From contig JAJVDF010000656.1 of assembly GCA_022410635.1 (NCBI GenBank), forward strand, positions 671,175-735,174: a DNA stretch of 64,000 bases, given 5' to 3'. The stretch is from Tretioscincus oriximinensis (taxonomy: Eukaryota; Chordata; Lepidosauria; Squamata; Gymnophthalmidae). Shown piece by piece: positions 33,640-45,106 of the stretch. How positions within the stretch are numbered: the stretch's first letter is position 1; each line of letters starts with the position of its first letter. The translations under genes and the position numbers were made by a program. The notes below the pieces were generated by a model. That model was not told the origin of the DNA. It searched no databases and saw nothing but the letters and a program-made list of their open reading frames with translations.

Positions 33640-33962
33640 TGATATAAAGTACAAATACCTTCGGTCTCAAACATTCCCATAAAGACCTGCCTCTTGCTTT
33701 AAGATTATATAATGGGGACTTCCTTGTATTTGTTAATGCTCTCAATGATGCAAGGTACAAGGAACTGTCTCCCCCTTGAGGTGCATCAATCATCTCTGAA
33801 TGCATTCAGAAAATGCTTGAAGATGCACCTCTTTAACCTGGCCTTTGGCTGAAGAAATTGCTCTCCTTTCCCTACATTCAAATATTGCTCTTTTAATATG
33901 TTAATCGTTAACTGTCCTGAGACCTTTGGGTAAAGGGCAGTATAGAAATGTAGATAAACAAT
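33640..33962 (+). mobile_element. L2-type LINE 3' end
   Basis: Plus-strand sequence encodes HLFNLAFG after a CLKM segment (33815-33850). The 3' block CTGTCCTGAGACCTTTGGGT and AAAGGGCAGTATAGAAATGT then precede GATAAAC. The block is the sense form of the tails at 762 and 1573. Confidence 0.65.
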
Positions 33963-33964
33963 TA

Positions 33965-34125
33965 ATGTGGAATGGTCTTTTGTAGTGCTTCCTCAGTTTT
34001 GAAATGATCTTCCAAGAGGTGTATGCTAGACACCAACTTTAAACCATTTTCAACGCCTAGTTAAAACATAGCTCCTCACCCACGCCTTTGTTGCACAGTT
34101 TTCACTGAATTTCCTGCTAGCATTT
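33965..34125 (+). mobile_element. Possible second L2-type 3' fragment
   Basis: GAAATGATCTTCCAAGAGGT would encode a WNDLPRG-type peptide, as at the C-terminus of L2 and CR1 proteins, followed by TTCAACGCCTAGTTAAAAC. It lies immediately downstream of another L2 tail. Weak, with no 3' tail visible. Confidence 0.35.
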
Positions 34126-34795
34126 TAAAATATTGTAGGCAGAATTCTCATGAGGGGAAAAAAACGGAGTAAACAGTGTTTGGATCCAAGCTGGCCACAT
34201 GTGTTTTCCATATAATCCAAGTGGAAAATGCACTGGCCATGCTCAGTTTGCACAGCAAGAATCTCTCTGGAGCTGCTTGTAGCAAATTGTAAAGATTTCA
34301 TTGGCTCTTGGAGCACAGGGCAGTAGGCTGGGTCACAGGGAATTCTATGGAAAGGACAGCAGTGCCTTCTGGGGCTTCTCATTCAAAAGTGGCATCAACT
34401 GAGTGGAAAATAAAATGGTGACAGATGGCCAATGCATTGGGTTTTTTTAAGCATTTGCAATGCAGAGGAAATGGACATAGCCATAGTGATGCATCATAAT
34501 ACCAGGAATGAGCCCAATTATGTGTGCTTACCCACCCCCTCCCCTCTGGAGGAAGCATCCACTACTCCTTCCAAGGCTACACTTACCTTGCGCACCATGA
34601 ATGAAAGCCTGCCTTTGGCTTTCATTCATTCCAGGAGCAGGGAAAAGTCTCTCCCCTTTCAGGAAGCACATCAGAGCTGATGTGACTAGCAGACAAGAGC
34701 ATTCGCAAACCTCAAAATCAAGGGTTTTTTAGAACTGGTCATAAACAAGGGAGGACCCGTTTGCATGCTTCCCCATCCTCTGCTCAGGACCATGT
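34126..34795. other. Unassigned
   Basis: The sequence GAATGAAAGCCTGCCTTTGG followed by CTTTCATTC (34598-34626) forms a hairpin. No gene or named repeat was recognised. Confidence 0.35.
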
Positions 34796-34799
34796 ACCC

Positions 34800-35043
34800 C
34801 TTGCTCCTCCTTAATGACACCATAACACCTACACTATATACTTTTCAGCACCTGGTTAAAATTTACTTCTTTATCCAAATCTTTGATACTTAGCTCGCTA
34901 TGGGTTTTGTTCTGTCAGGGAGGGTGATTGAGTTTGATGGCTAGAGGAAGATTTATTTTAAATATGTTTTAATAATTTGTATATTTTATCTTTGTATTGG
35001 AACCTACCCTGGGGTCTGTTGGTGAAAGGTAGGATTTTCATCT
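34800..35043 (+). mobile_element. L2-type LINE 3' end, interrupted
   Basis: CACCTGGTTAAAATTTACTT continues the LVKTYFF-type C-terminus, followed by a 3' UTR ending CCTGGGGTCTGTTGGTGAAA and GGTAGGATTTTCATCTC. This is the same subfamily as 12185-12781. A CR1 has inserted at its 3' end. Confidence 0.6.
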
Positions 35044-35050
35044 CTAAATA

Positions 35051-35404
35051 GAATCATAGAATCATAGAGTTGGAAGGGACCTCCAGGGTCTTCGGGTCCA
35101 ACCCCCTGCTCAATGCAGGATTCATTAATCCCAGACAGATGACTGTCCAGCCTCCGTTTGAAGCTTTCCAGCGAAGGTAAACTCATCAGCTCCTGTGGCA
35201 AACTGTTCCACTGGTTTATCACCCTTACTGTTAGAACGTTTTTTCTGATATCTAATCTAAATTTAACCCCTTGCAGTTTCATCCCATTGTTTCTAGTTCT
35301 TTCATGTGTCAATGAGATCAATGCTGATCTCTCTGCTCTATGGCAGCCCCTTCAGATATTTGTAAATAGCTATCACGTCTCCTCTCAGTCTTCTCTTTTG
35401 CAGA
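35051..35404 (-). mobile_element. Chicken-type CR1 3' end with 7-bp target duplication
   Basis: The plus strand starts GAATCATAGAATCATAGAGT, the complement of the ATTCTATGATTCTATG octamer tail of classical CR1. The minus-strand frame (35004-35321) encodes RLDIRKNVLTVRVINQWNSL, then a PQELMSLPSLESFKRRLDSHL-type C-terminus. The direct repeat CTAAATA (35044-35050, 35405-35411) flanks the copy, which sits in the tail of the L2 fragment. It differs from the TTCTTATG-tailed CR1 group in the rest of the window. Confidence 0.85.
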
Positions 35405-35411
35405 CTAAATA

Positions 35412-36905
35412 AAATAATATGCTGTAATTCACCTTTATTACATTTATTACAAATGTAATAAAACAGACAAAAAGAAAGAGCCCCTAAGTAATTTGGGAGA
35501 AAGATTATTATTGGCTGCTTTTGAGTAGGCCCACTTCACGAGGTCAGTAAATAATTACTACTCGGATCCATGTTTCATCATTTCTTCTACAGTGGAATAT
35601 ATGATACTTAGTGAAGATTAAACTGGCTAAAGGCCTTGGTCTTTATGCTTTGATTTATCCAGTTTAGTGGGGTCCTCAGACTTTGTTGGCTTGGAAACCT
35701 ATACATCACATCTTAATATAGCAAATTTGAAAGTGAAGCATGCCAACTGTGAACATAAGCAGCACATGTTTTAGATCATATCTGAACAAAAATCAGCAAT
35801 TCCAACAAGAAACCAGTTCATGGCTGAAGGGAAGAGATTAACTTTTTCATGTCTTCTGTCATAGAACGTTTTGGAACAGATGCACACTGGCTACTATTGC
35901 AAGGATAATTTTTTCAGAAATTAAAGGCTCGGTATTAAATCCAGCAAGCTGATAAACAGCATGCTTTAGGATTTCTTTTTTTTTTATCTGAGTGGCAATG
36001 TGCCAGTGATTATAGATTATTTCATATTGATGCCAGGCATAATAATAGTCCTTGTTTAATATGAGCTATTTTCCCTTGCATTGAAATTCTCTTGTATGAA
36101 ATTCTTTTAATTCTAATAATTCTTGTCAGGAAACTGAAGCGGGGAAAGGGGATCTGAATAGCTTGGTGCACACTTGGAGAGAATTAAGACAGTAATTAGA
36201 AAGAAAAATGGATCAGTGCCAGATGAAAAAGGATAGTCAATTTATATGATGAATTTTGATTAGATTATCCACAAAAAATAATGAATTGGCGTTATGAAAA
36301 TAATCAGTGTTAATAGATTCTCATTCCTCATTATCAACAGAGGAAAATAATTTCTACCATTATATCAAAGAGACTGTCCCCAGCATAACTTATTGCAAAA
36401 GAAGAGCTCAGCTTTAAGAGTTTTGGATCACTTACTGCAAAATCTAATGAGTGCAATAAACAAAAGATATTCCCATGACGGATATGTAGCCAAGCAAATT
36501 GTCAAATAAACATGCATCTAAGAAAACAGTGTCTTGTTATAGAACAGTTTTGTAGCTTCCCTATCAATGAAGTGAACTGCATAATTCATTGATTTCGTTG
36601 TAAAGACTCTGATTCTTTATATGAGATAGAAAAGTGAGCAAAAGGAAAACAGACATTCTTAGTTATTCAATAATGTGTGATATTGTGCACCATATTTTCC
36701 ATTAACCCTACATTAATATTTCCTTTATCCAATTCTTTATCCATTAATAAAAAGATGTCACTTATCTTAGGCTGCACCCAGGCTAGTCTTAAAATGCAAA
36801 TTTAAAGAAAACAACCCAATCCACAGTGATCTTACTTCAGCTTTTCTTCACTTTCAGATAAGTAGACCTTCCTTTGTGACAAGGATTTCCTACCATCTTT
36901 AAACC
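35412..36905. other. AT-rich unique DNA, possible conserved noncoding region
   Basis: A perfect 12-bp inverted repeat, TTTATTACATTT / AAATGTAATAAA (35434-35462), lies next to the CR1. From about 35860 to 36700 there is no repeat signature, the complexity is high, and TAATTA/ATTA/TGATTAGATTA cores recur. That makes it the largest repeat-free candidate enhancer block here. Confidence 0.25.
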
Positions 36906-36909
36906 AGAA

Positions 36910-37145
36910 TAGCTTTCAGACAGGCTTAGACAAGTTCAAGGAAGCCAAGGGTATAAACTGCTGCTAGGATGGATGTCTTGCTATTGCCTCCGAGATGGAA
37001 CTACAGGCAGTATTTGTGAAATGCCTTTTACAGGGTGTTGAGAACAGTTGAAGATTTTTCCTTCTTCTGTTCTAGTGGTGGGCTACTTTGTGAGATTAGA
37101 TGGGCTTCAGACTGATTCAGCAGGACTCCTCCTGTGTTTTTATTG
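36910..37145 (+). mobile_element. Old CR1 3' end
   Basis: GACAGGCTTAGACAAGTTCA, AAGGGTATAAACTGCTGCTA and GGATGGATGTCTTGCTATTG match the C-terminal coding and 3' UTR of the CR1 at 41650-41760 with many changes. ATGGGCTTCAGACTGATTCA marks the distal 3' UTR. More diverged than the other CR1 copies, so older. Confidence 0.7.
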
Positions 37146-38711
37146 TGCCTTCCTGTGTGATTGCTTGGCAAGAAAAACATAACCCATAAAAGCAGGTCTA
37201 GCTCACTGCCAGTCAGAATGAGGCTCCCTCAGCAAGCAAACAAGCAGATACTGAAATCTCATAAGTTCTTTCTACACAGGAAAAATGTACACATTCCATA
37301 ACTGACATAACTCCAGCAGCAGTCTCTCTGTGGGGCAAACTGGCTTCCAGTTCCTGCCACCACAGTACAGATTACAGAGGGAACAGAAATGGCTCATATT
37401 CCATTCTTAGAGCCCATCAACATTTCACCAAGCTTTGGATTTGGCCAATCATAACAAATGGACTCAAACTGCGATTTTTCAAAACCAGACTATCACTGAT
37501 GTGCCTCTGTTTTATTGTATATTACTGAGCACACACATCATTCTTATCAATCTGTTTATGATTTCTTTAATGTCAGTTTTGACATTAATAGAACAGAAAC
37601 AGCAGGGGAAAGCCTAAAGTGACCAAGAGAAAGAGAGCGAGAAAGATGTCAATACCACAAAAACAAGATAATTCTAAATAAACTGCAGAGTTTCAAAACT
37701 TCAAGGGAATAAAATGTGAATGGATCAACCATCTGTTTAATCAAGTCTAATTGCCAAAAGAAAGTTATGGAAGTCTGTGCTTTAGGAATCCAAAAAATGC
37801 AAAATTCACACAAAAGGTGCAATAGAGAGAAATAGTAAAACACACGAAGAGTTGAAAACATAAATTTGTTGATCTTAAGCCAAACAAATTGCTTCTGTAG
37901 AGATGCAGGTACATCTGTTTCAGCAAGACAAAAATAATTTGGTGCCAAAGTGTAGTTTTAGAAATTCAGGAACAATTTCTTTACATAAGCAAACTTGACA
38001 AGAAAACCAGCTTCTGAAAACAGTTAATGACAGAACTGTCCTTAATGCTTTTTAGAGAATTGTGATCTTTTGTACAAAGTAGAAACACTGATATAAAACT
38101 GATACAAAACAAATGTACTATTGTGAAACATTGTGATGACATCAGTTTTTTTCAATATTTCTTATTTAACTACTTATTCCAGCCTGCATAGAAAAAACAA
38201 ACATAATTCCGTATCCATAGATAAGAAAAAGTATATAGCATTTTCTCCTAATAAATGAATCCTCTTACAAACATGAATAATTTTTTACTATGTTACATCT
38301 AATATAAGACTAACTGTAATTCTAGCTAACCTACAAAATAACTAAACCATATGGATTTTACCTGATTAGGGTAACATTTGTTTATTTTAATCTATCCATT
38401 TCAGTATGAATTGTTTCTCTTTTATATTTAATTGAGCCTTCAAGCTTTTAGCCTTTCTTGTATTTTATGTACTTCTCATTTTGATTACTGGCATCCTATA
38501 CATTCATTTATTAGGACCTCCCAAAATCATATGTACCAAATTTGAAATTGCATTGACAACCTAGAAGATAATGTTTCACTTACTTCTGCTGTTTGGTTAG
38601 TTCAAGATTAGGTAAGGTTTGTAGAATATATATTTTTGGTGATTTGCAAGGTAAATTGAGGAAAGACAGTTAAAATGTCCTCCTCAAAACTTCCAGGAAA
38701 TCAGTAACTTT
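37146..38711. other. No recognisable feature
   Basis: AT-rich. The 99-codon minus-strand frame at 37649-37948 is hydrophobic and matches no family I know. Parts after 38390 could belong to the antisense L1 that begins at 38885, but I cannot show it. Confidence 0.35.
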
Positions 38712-38719
38712 GGAGCTAT

Positions 38720-38870
38720 AAGAACATAAGAAGAGCTATACTGGATCGGGCCAGAATCCATCTAGTCCAGCATTATGTCTCACACAGAGAGCCACCAGAT
38801 GCACCTGGGCAGTCCAAACAAAGGAAAACAAAATAAGAACCTGTTCATGAATCCCTGCAAATGGTATTTC
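38720..38870 (-). mobile_element. CR1 3' end, antisense, with 8-bp target duplication
   Basis: AAGAACATAAGAAGAGCTAT, GATGCACCTGGGCAGTCC and CCTGCAAATGGTATTTCA are the complement of the CR1 3' UTR. The direct repeat GGAGCTAT (38712-38719, 38871-38878) frames the insertion. Confidence 0.85.
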
Positions 38871-38884
38871 AGGAGCTATTAGTC

Positions 38885-39500
38885 TTGCCTGGCATCTTTA
38901 TTAGCAAACTGCCTACTATTCTCTTGAGCTCATTCTAAATCATATAGTACATCGTACAGTCTTATTTGATGTAGAAATAGCTGTTTCTGATAGGTATTAT
39001 AAAATAACCGTGGGAGTAATCTGTTCCAGGTACTTTATTTGTTTTTAACTTTTTAATCTACAATACAACTACCTCCTTCGTTACTTTGCTACTTGTTCTT
39101 CTTGCTGGCTATTTTCAAGAATCTATTGTTCATTCCTATGCAATATTGTCTTTATATAAGTTGTTACAAAATTGTCTCATGATCATCTTGATTTCTTCGT
39201 TTGTTGTACCTCAGTTGAATTTTAAGACTGTTTTTTCTCTTTTTTTTTCAATCTTTTTCTGAAAGCTTTTATTTCTTGTGTTGATTCAGAATGTTTGTTG
39301 TTTCAAATATGCCCTCATTCTTTTCTGGACTTGGATGTCTGTTACCTCTATTTTTCCTCTTATATTTGTAATTTCCTAAATAATGTGTTTTTTTTCTTAT
39401 TTGCTTAGCAATTGCTACCTTTCCTTATGACTGGCTTTATTGCATCCCAAATCTGGAATTCTAGATTTCTTTCAAAATACTTTCTTATTGCCATTTCAGT
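38885..39500 (-). mobile_element. L1 LINE ORF2 fragment, antisense
   Basis: Read on the minus strand from about 39480 down, the order is IWDAIKPVIRK, a lysine-rich KKK segment, a basic coiled-coil-like stretch (KKIEKKREK) and then KKLKTNKVPGTD (about 39020-39060). This matches the L1 linker (WDAxKAVIRG), the charged helix and the start of the reverse transcriptase (LKxxKSPGPDG). Stops are frequent. The continuation beyond the CR1 at 38720 was not confirmed. Confidence 0.6.
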
Positions 39501-39805
39501 TCAATGTTTCAGATTTCCATTATTGCTGACTAAATAACCATAAAATAAATATATTATTGTGGGGTTGCATCCATGTGTTGATAAGAGAGAATTCTTTTAC
39601 AATATTATGGTTAATTAGTGGGATGTGACGATATGTCAGGAGGATTTTGTTTGTGGTTTCAAGTCTTCCTGAAAATCTGGACTTCTGGAAGACAGAAATC
39701 TGAAATTCTAATTTTCTGTATAGATACCTAGAACTCTTTTCACATGAAAGTTACTCTGTAGTAACGTTTCCCCACATATCTACCCCACATATGGATGCAC
39801 TCTTT

Positions 39806-40045
39806 GGCTGTATCCAGATATGGAATAGCTATTCTGCTTTAAGGTGTTATTATAGAATAATCCTAATGCAGAAATAGTGCTAGGTGTCCATATGGAAAAT
39901 TGATATTCCAGATATCTAGCAAGACTTGAAATCTCAAACAACATGTATGTAATCTTAAACTCTACTTATGAATAACTTGTAGATAACACTCCTGATTAAC
40001 TACTAGGACCAAGGAATAAACATGAAAAGATGTCCAGATGCGGCC
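39806..40045. mobile_element. Harbinger-like MITE candidate
   Basis: The left end is GGCTGTATCCAGATATGGAA and the complement of the right end is GGCCGCATCTGGACATC. Both resemble the GGCTGCATCC ends of the other Harbinger-like elements. The flanking trinucleotides (TTT and TAA) do not match, so the duplication is not confirmed. Confidence 0.45.
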
Positions 40046-40048
40046 TAA

Positions 40049-40603
40049 TTCTGAAATATATTTAGGAACAGAAGTCTGCCATCTGAATACTAGTACAATG
40101 CCAAGCTTGGAATAAAAGAGCATGAAGAGCCTTTGTATAAAACCTAGTTTGTGATCACATGGTGGTATACTTCTTTGAAATGTATGAAGAGCCATCGGAT
40201 TTTGGAAAGAAAAAAAATAAGAAATCACAGCAACTGGATTTTTTAATCTTGTTTTATAATTACCTCATTAGAGAGAATGAAAAATGCTGCAAGGTGAAGA
40301 ACGAGAGTTTAAGTCTTATTCTCACTTGATCCCTAGGTCACACAATAATTCTCCAATTTCAGAGACGGGGGAACTTTTCCTTTTTCTAACACCACTTCTT
40401 TCAGCCAAGACACATGCCTAGACAACTGCAGAAGCTAAAGCTGAATTGATGCCTCTGTTGCAAATATGCCTCTGTTTTTGCAATATTTTGTTTTGAATGC
40501 ACATGGATTCCATGGCTAGCCTGACACCTTAATTTGTTCATTGTCCCACCTTACCTTTTCGTTGGAATTAGCTGTTTACTGAATTTTTAGTAAGGATGAA
40601 TGA
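40049..40603. other. No recognisable feature
   Basis: AT-rich sequence between a MITE and LTR-like copy B. Nothing assignable was seen. Confidence 0.4.
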
Positions 40604-40955
40604 GCTTACTGTGGCTTGTTCCTGGCGGGAAGAGATGCTGGCAATGGCGAGGGAGATGAGGGACGCTCTGGGAGTTGCGTCTGTGACTTGTTGCTCCAGG
40701 AGGGGTGACGAGGATAGATGCGACTTCCAGCGCTTGTGGGAGGGGCACCAGAAGCCTGTATCAGGCTGCAATGCCCCTCCTGACTTCCTATTTTGTCAAA
40801 AGCACGTTCCCTCCCTCTTTTTTTCACTTCTTCCTTTCGTCATGGTAAGAGAGTGGGTTGGTGTTATGGATCTTGACTTGCCATGGGTAGTGAAAAAACC
40901 TGGAAAAAGGAATCCCCATGACTACAAAAAGCTTAGGGGACCCTCATAAAGGGTT

Positions 40956-41928
40956 GTAAGGCACTCCAGAGTGAAATTGGGTGAGTGGGCATCAACGTGG
41001 CAAATGCACATCATTTTAAGCAAGTGCAAGGTCATGCACATTGGGGCAAAGAACCTCAACTACTCCTACCACCTGATGGGAACTAAGCTTTCTGTAACCA
41101 AGCAAGAAAAGGATCTTGGGGTGTTGGTGGACAATTCAATGAAAATATCAACCCAGTGTGCAGCAGCAACAAAAAAGGCAAATTCCATGTTGGGGATAAT
41201 TAGGAAAGGAATCGAAAACAAGTCAGCAAATGTTGTTTTGCCTCTTTATAAATCTGTGGTGAGGTCACATTTTGAATACTGTGTTCAATTCTGGTCACCA
41301 CATCCCAAGAGGGATATTGTGGGACTAGAGAAGGCACAGAAAAGGGCAACAAAAATGATCAAGGGTCTGGAGCACCTGCCTTATGAAGTCAGGCTGCAAC
41401 ATCTGGGCCTCTTCAGCCTCAAAAGGCAACATTTGAGAGGTGATCTGATTGAAGTGTACAGAATCATACATGGGATGGACAAAGTGACTAGAGAAAAAAT
41501 GTTTTCTCTATCACACAACACAAGGACCAGAGGGCATTCCTTGAATCTGATGGGTAGAAAAGTGAGAACAGACAAAGAACAGTATTTTTTCACCCAGAGG
41601 GTCATCAGCCTGTGGAATTTACTTCCTGAAGAGGTAGTGGTAGCTAACAGCTTGGATAGTTTCAAGGCAGGACTAGACAGGTTTATGGACACCAAGGGTA
41701 TAAATGGGTACTAGGATGGATGTCTGGATGTTGCCTCTGGGATGGAGCAACAAGCAGGACTCCTGAAATACCATTTGCAGGGAGTCATGAACAGGTGCAT
41801 ATTTTGCTTTCCTTTGTTCAGACTGCCCAGGTGCATCTGGTGGGCCTCTGTGTGAGACACAATGCTGGACTTGATGGGCTGTGGCCTGATCCAGTACGGT
41901 TCATCTTATGTTCTTACCTTCTTATGTT
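40956..41928 (+). mobile_element. CR1 LINE inserted in LTR-like copy B
   Basis: A 973-bp 5'-truncated CR1, starting GTAAGGCACTCCAGAGTG-like sequence of the ORF2 thumb and ending TTCTTACCTTCTTATGTT. The duplication AGGGTT (40950-40955, 41929-41934) marks its insertion into the LTR-like element. It is much less decayed than the copy at 22025-24660: its coding part remains open. Confidence 0.9.
40971..41714 (+). pseudogene. CR1 ORF2 C-terminal fragment, 247 codons open
   Basis: Encodes the region downstream of the reverse-transcriptase palm: KLGEWAS, KCKVMHIGAKN, KDLGVLVDNSMK, then KSVVRSHFEYCVQFWSPH, LPYEVRLQHLGLFSLKRQ, and SLWNLLPEEVVVANSLDSF before the stop. The frame is uninterrupted to the natural stop, unlike the copy at 23738-24169, where the Gln codon of LKRQH is changed to TGA. 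It lacks endonuclease and catalytic motifs and cannot function alone. No promoter is evident beyond the host LTR-like element. Confidence 0.85.
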
Positions 41929-42513
41929 AGGGTTCCGGGATTTTCTGCACACAGAAAAGATCCTTGAGAGCCCATCAAAACCTCTTTGATCCTCTGGTGA
42001 GGCCCACATTATGGGTGGGTGGTATGGTTTTGCCGGACAGCTCAGACCAGGCAGACAGGCATTGCTGACCCACCAGGACAGCGAGCAGCAGCCATGGCCC
42101 CAAGCCACCAGGTGTGGGGCACTGGGTATGCCACAAGCCCCTGGCTGGGCAGATTTGGTGGGGGCTGCCATGCCACATGGGCGGGTAGCCTCAGGGAGCC
42201 ATGTCACAGGGGTGTGGCATGCCTTTACCGAGTCAGGCCAGGCGGCTAATTGGAATTGGGAGTCAAGATGCTGTGCCTCCATCCTCCTACTCGAGCCGTG
42301 GCCTATTTCCTTCTACTTTGGGTTAATTTTGCCAACTGCTAATTTAAGTTTGTTAAGCACTTTATAATTTGCATTTTAGAGGAACTCGCGTGCGTTCTTC
42401 AATGTTACGGGTAAGCATGTAGGGTTTTGAACATTGTTAAAGTTAATAAATAAATGCTTGTAAAACCATTTGTCGTTGTCCCTCGGTCACTTAGCCATTC
42501 CTGGCAACTTGCT

Positions 42514-42580
42514 GTACCTTAGAGACTTACAAGAAAAAGGTTTGTGCTTCTGTAGATTGAGTCTACTTCTTCTGAGTTTC
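42514..42580. repeat. Fragment of the CTTCTTC foldback repeat family
   Basis: GTACCTTAGAGACTTACAAG, AAAAAGG and GAGTCTACTTCTTCTGAG resemble 17705-17768 and lie 8 bp past the end of LTR-like copy B. Confidence 0.4.
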
Positions 42581-45105
42581 CTTAGTGATAAATCCTAAAA
42601 TCTGTAAGCTCTTTCTATATTGGGCCCTATTCTAGATTATAGCTCAGAACAGAGGCTTGTCATCCACAGGTTGTATGGAGACTTGCGGTGAAAAGAATCA
42701 GTCCCAGACTACTTCCAATGGGGAGGAAGAGATCTAAACCTCTCAGGCAACTTGACTGACTAACCCTTGTGAAAGGCCAGGTTTTATTAAGCATCCCTTT
42801 TCACACCAAACAATCATCTGCTTCTCATAATATTTTCATGTGACAGTATCTTGGAGCATACCTGAATTCCAGGGAGCCTTCTCTGCTCTCAAAATCTACA
42901 AGATCCTTTCACATGGGGCTGTGCGTTCAGTGATAAAACTTACACTTACCAAAGTGTCAGCTGCAGACACTTTGATAAACAATAGCACACTGTTATTAGA
43001 ACAGCTCCTAGGACCCATAAATTACTTAACAAAGGTTTACATCAGCATAGGAAACTGCACATGAGCAATGCTGCAATCAATATGGCTGCAGTATGGTTCA
43101 TTTCATACAGCTGAACCTTTTTACAGAGACAAGAAGCATCCACCCTGGGCTTTTTTTAGTCTACATTAGTACGTGAATGATAATCCAAAATAAGAACTAG
43201 GTGCAGAAAGTGCACCCTTTTCTGAACTAAAACAGGCTTTCAAACAACAAAGAGGTCTGATAGCACCTTAGAGACTAAAAGAAAGAAAAAAGTTAGTAGC
43301 ATGAACTTCGATGGGCTAAATATTCTTTGGGTACATTTACACAGAGCAGATGACTCATTTAATACCTTCTTCCATTCTAGCTTCTTTGAATGACCCAAGA
43401 GCAAGAAAAATGCTTCCCCATTTGAAAAACCCAAAGCAACTGTTCCAAAAAAGAGGAATCTTTGTTCCCAGCAAAGAACAAAAGCATTACTGTGCTGAAA
43501 GAAAAGCCTCCCTCGTTGTGTGCCAGCAGGAAAAAGAATTGAAAGAAGAGATGGGAAGTAATCATGTTGTGTATCTTCCTGACCTCTCCTTTCCCTGCTC
43601 CCTGACCCTTCCACTCCTTCAAAAGCAACCAGATGCTCTTTGCTCCTTCATGGCTCAATGCAGACACACACGTCTCAGTGTCTCAGTTTCCCATTAGACA
43701 AGAGAGAATACATCTAATCTATGCTTCCCTCCCTAAATGGTTCGTTTCCTTGTAACATAATTATTACCTTTGCCTACCCGATGTACCTTTTGCATATTTA
43801 AAGATGTGATTGGCAGGTCACAATGCAATGCTTGAGAGCTGTTAGTCTCCATTCAGAATGTTTCAGACTTGTTTGCTTCACAGGGAGAAATAGCTGATTG
43901 ACAGATTTCTTGCTTCATTGGCAGTGCCATGCAGATACTGTTGCTCATGGTCCCATCTGAATAGCCAATTTTGGACCAGAATGTACTATAATATATATGA
44001 AAATATTGAAAGGATTATTAGGATGAATTGACATCCTGATAGATCAGAGAAAATCTCTCACATGATTAAAATGATTACAGAAGCTACAGGAAGAAAGGTT
44101 TTCAGTCACTGCAGAGAAAGTACTAGAGCTCAAAAGAGAACAGCTAATTAAGAATTGTAAGAATCCATGTAGAGCAAACCTACAGAGTTAGATAAAACTG
44201 AAGAGCTTCAGTTACCCATATGGACACTTGTCAAGGTGGCAGAGCCCATGAGAATAACAAAGCAATTAAAAAAAATATGATCTACCTCCCATGCATTGCA
44301 TTGTATACTCAAGAGGGGTATTCAAAAGTTATATGGGTTTATTATTGGCAAGTTTGCAATGACTTAAAAAAACTGTTATCACACATCTCCATTGCATTGC
44401 TCTTTAAGACTGCAAAGCCAGATGAGGAATCTGAGCTCTGTGTTTTCTCCTCTAAGTCAACATCTGCCTCTTCTGCTCCTTTTCCCAGACCAGAGGGAGA
44501 ACCAGAGAAACAGCCATGGCACAGTTTACTGCATCACTAGCATCCCTATTATCAAACCAATCCCCTTATCACCATCTTTTTCAAGGAAACAGATGATCCA
44601 CCAGCTGTTACTCTAGAAGAAGATAAGGCTAGCAATACAGTGCAGCAAACAACATTTTACAGCAGTCTCCTAAAGTCATACCTTGAGGGTGTTCTGTTTT
44701 TTTTTACAATGCTGCAAACTGCAATGTAATGCCATGTGTTATACTTTTAGTTTTATTAAATAAATCTGCACATGATTTTTATAATCAATTATTTTCACAT
44801 GTTTATTTGCTTGCATTCCATCTACTTCATAAAAAATCAAGGTGGCTAACACTGTATTTTATTTATATTCCTTTTTCATATAAAAAATGAAAAATCTGCA
44901 ACCTGTGCCTTTCTCTGTTTTTTGCTGCTGTATCTTCCTACTGAACTTAGCNAAAAGCCAGAAAGCAATCTGGCTTCTTCCAATATACACAATTATCACT
45001 GCTTGGAAAAAAATTGCAAGGCTTTTTCTAGATCATGTCACTCACCCTCATGCCGTGTTAAATACCTGTACAGGTGATCTGTCCATTGAGCTTTAAGTGT
45101 TGACT
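42581..45105. other. Mostly unassigned DNA
   Basis: It includes a perfect hairpin, CAAAGTGTC/GACACTTTG (42950-42974), and a minus-strand LINE-tail-like stretch near 44795-44860. A repeat-free segment at 43740-44000 carries TTTGCATATTTA, GATTGGC and CTGATTGACAG motifs. Frames at 43240-43697 run open on both strands and have no family signature. Confidence 0.35.
43257..43322. repeat. Fragment of a MITE-like repeat
   Basis: TCTGATAGCACCTTAGAGAC, TTAGTAGCATGAACTTCGAT and GGGCTAAA follow the pattern of the widespread reptile element with a GCACCTT-x-GACTAA core and an AGCATGAGCTTTCG core. Only one side is present. Confidence 0.45.
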
Positions 45106-45106
45106 A

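Larger units (their letters stand above)
40610..42506 (+). mobile_element. LTR-like element, copy B, split by a CR1
   Basis: The flanking parts 40610-40955 and 41935-42506 align with copy A along its length. Shared landmarks are TGCGACTTCCAGCG, GGTGTTATGGATCTTGACTT, AAAGATCCTTGAGAGCCCAT, GGAGTCAAGATGCTGTGCCT, CCTACTCGAGCC, TGCGTTCTTCAATGTTACGG and the TAGCCATTCCTGGCA end. AATAAA is kept (42445-42450), but the TATA box is mutated and many CpG sites are lost. Copy B lacks a short inverted repeat (GAGTTGCG...CGCAACTC, 16464-16503) present in copy A. Removing the CR1 and one duplication restores contiguity with copy A. Confidence 0.6.

Noticed and set aside
42950..42974. Hairpin CAAAGTGTC/GACACTTTG as a possible small-RNA precursor
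   Set aside because: A 9-bp stem is too short for a miRNA precursor, and such stems are expected by chance.
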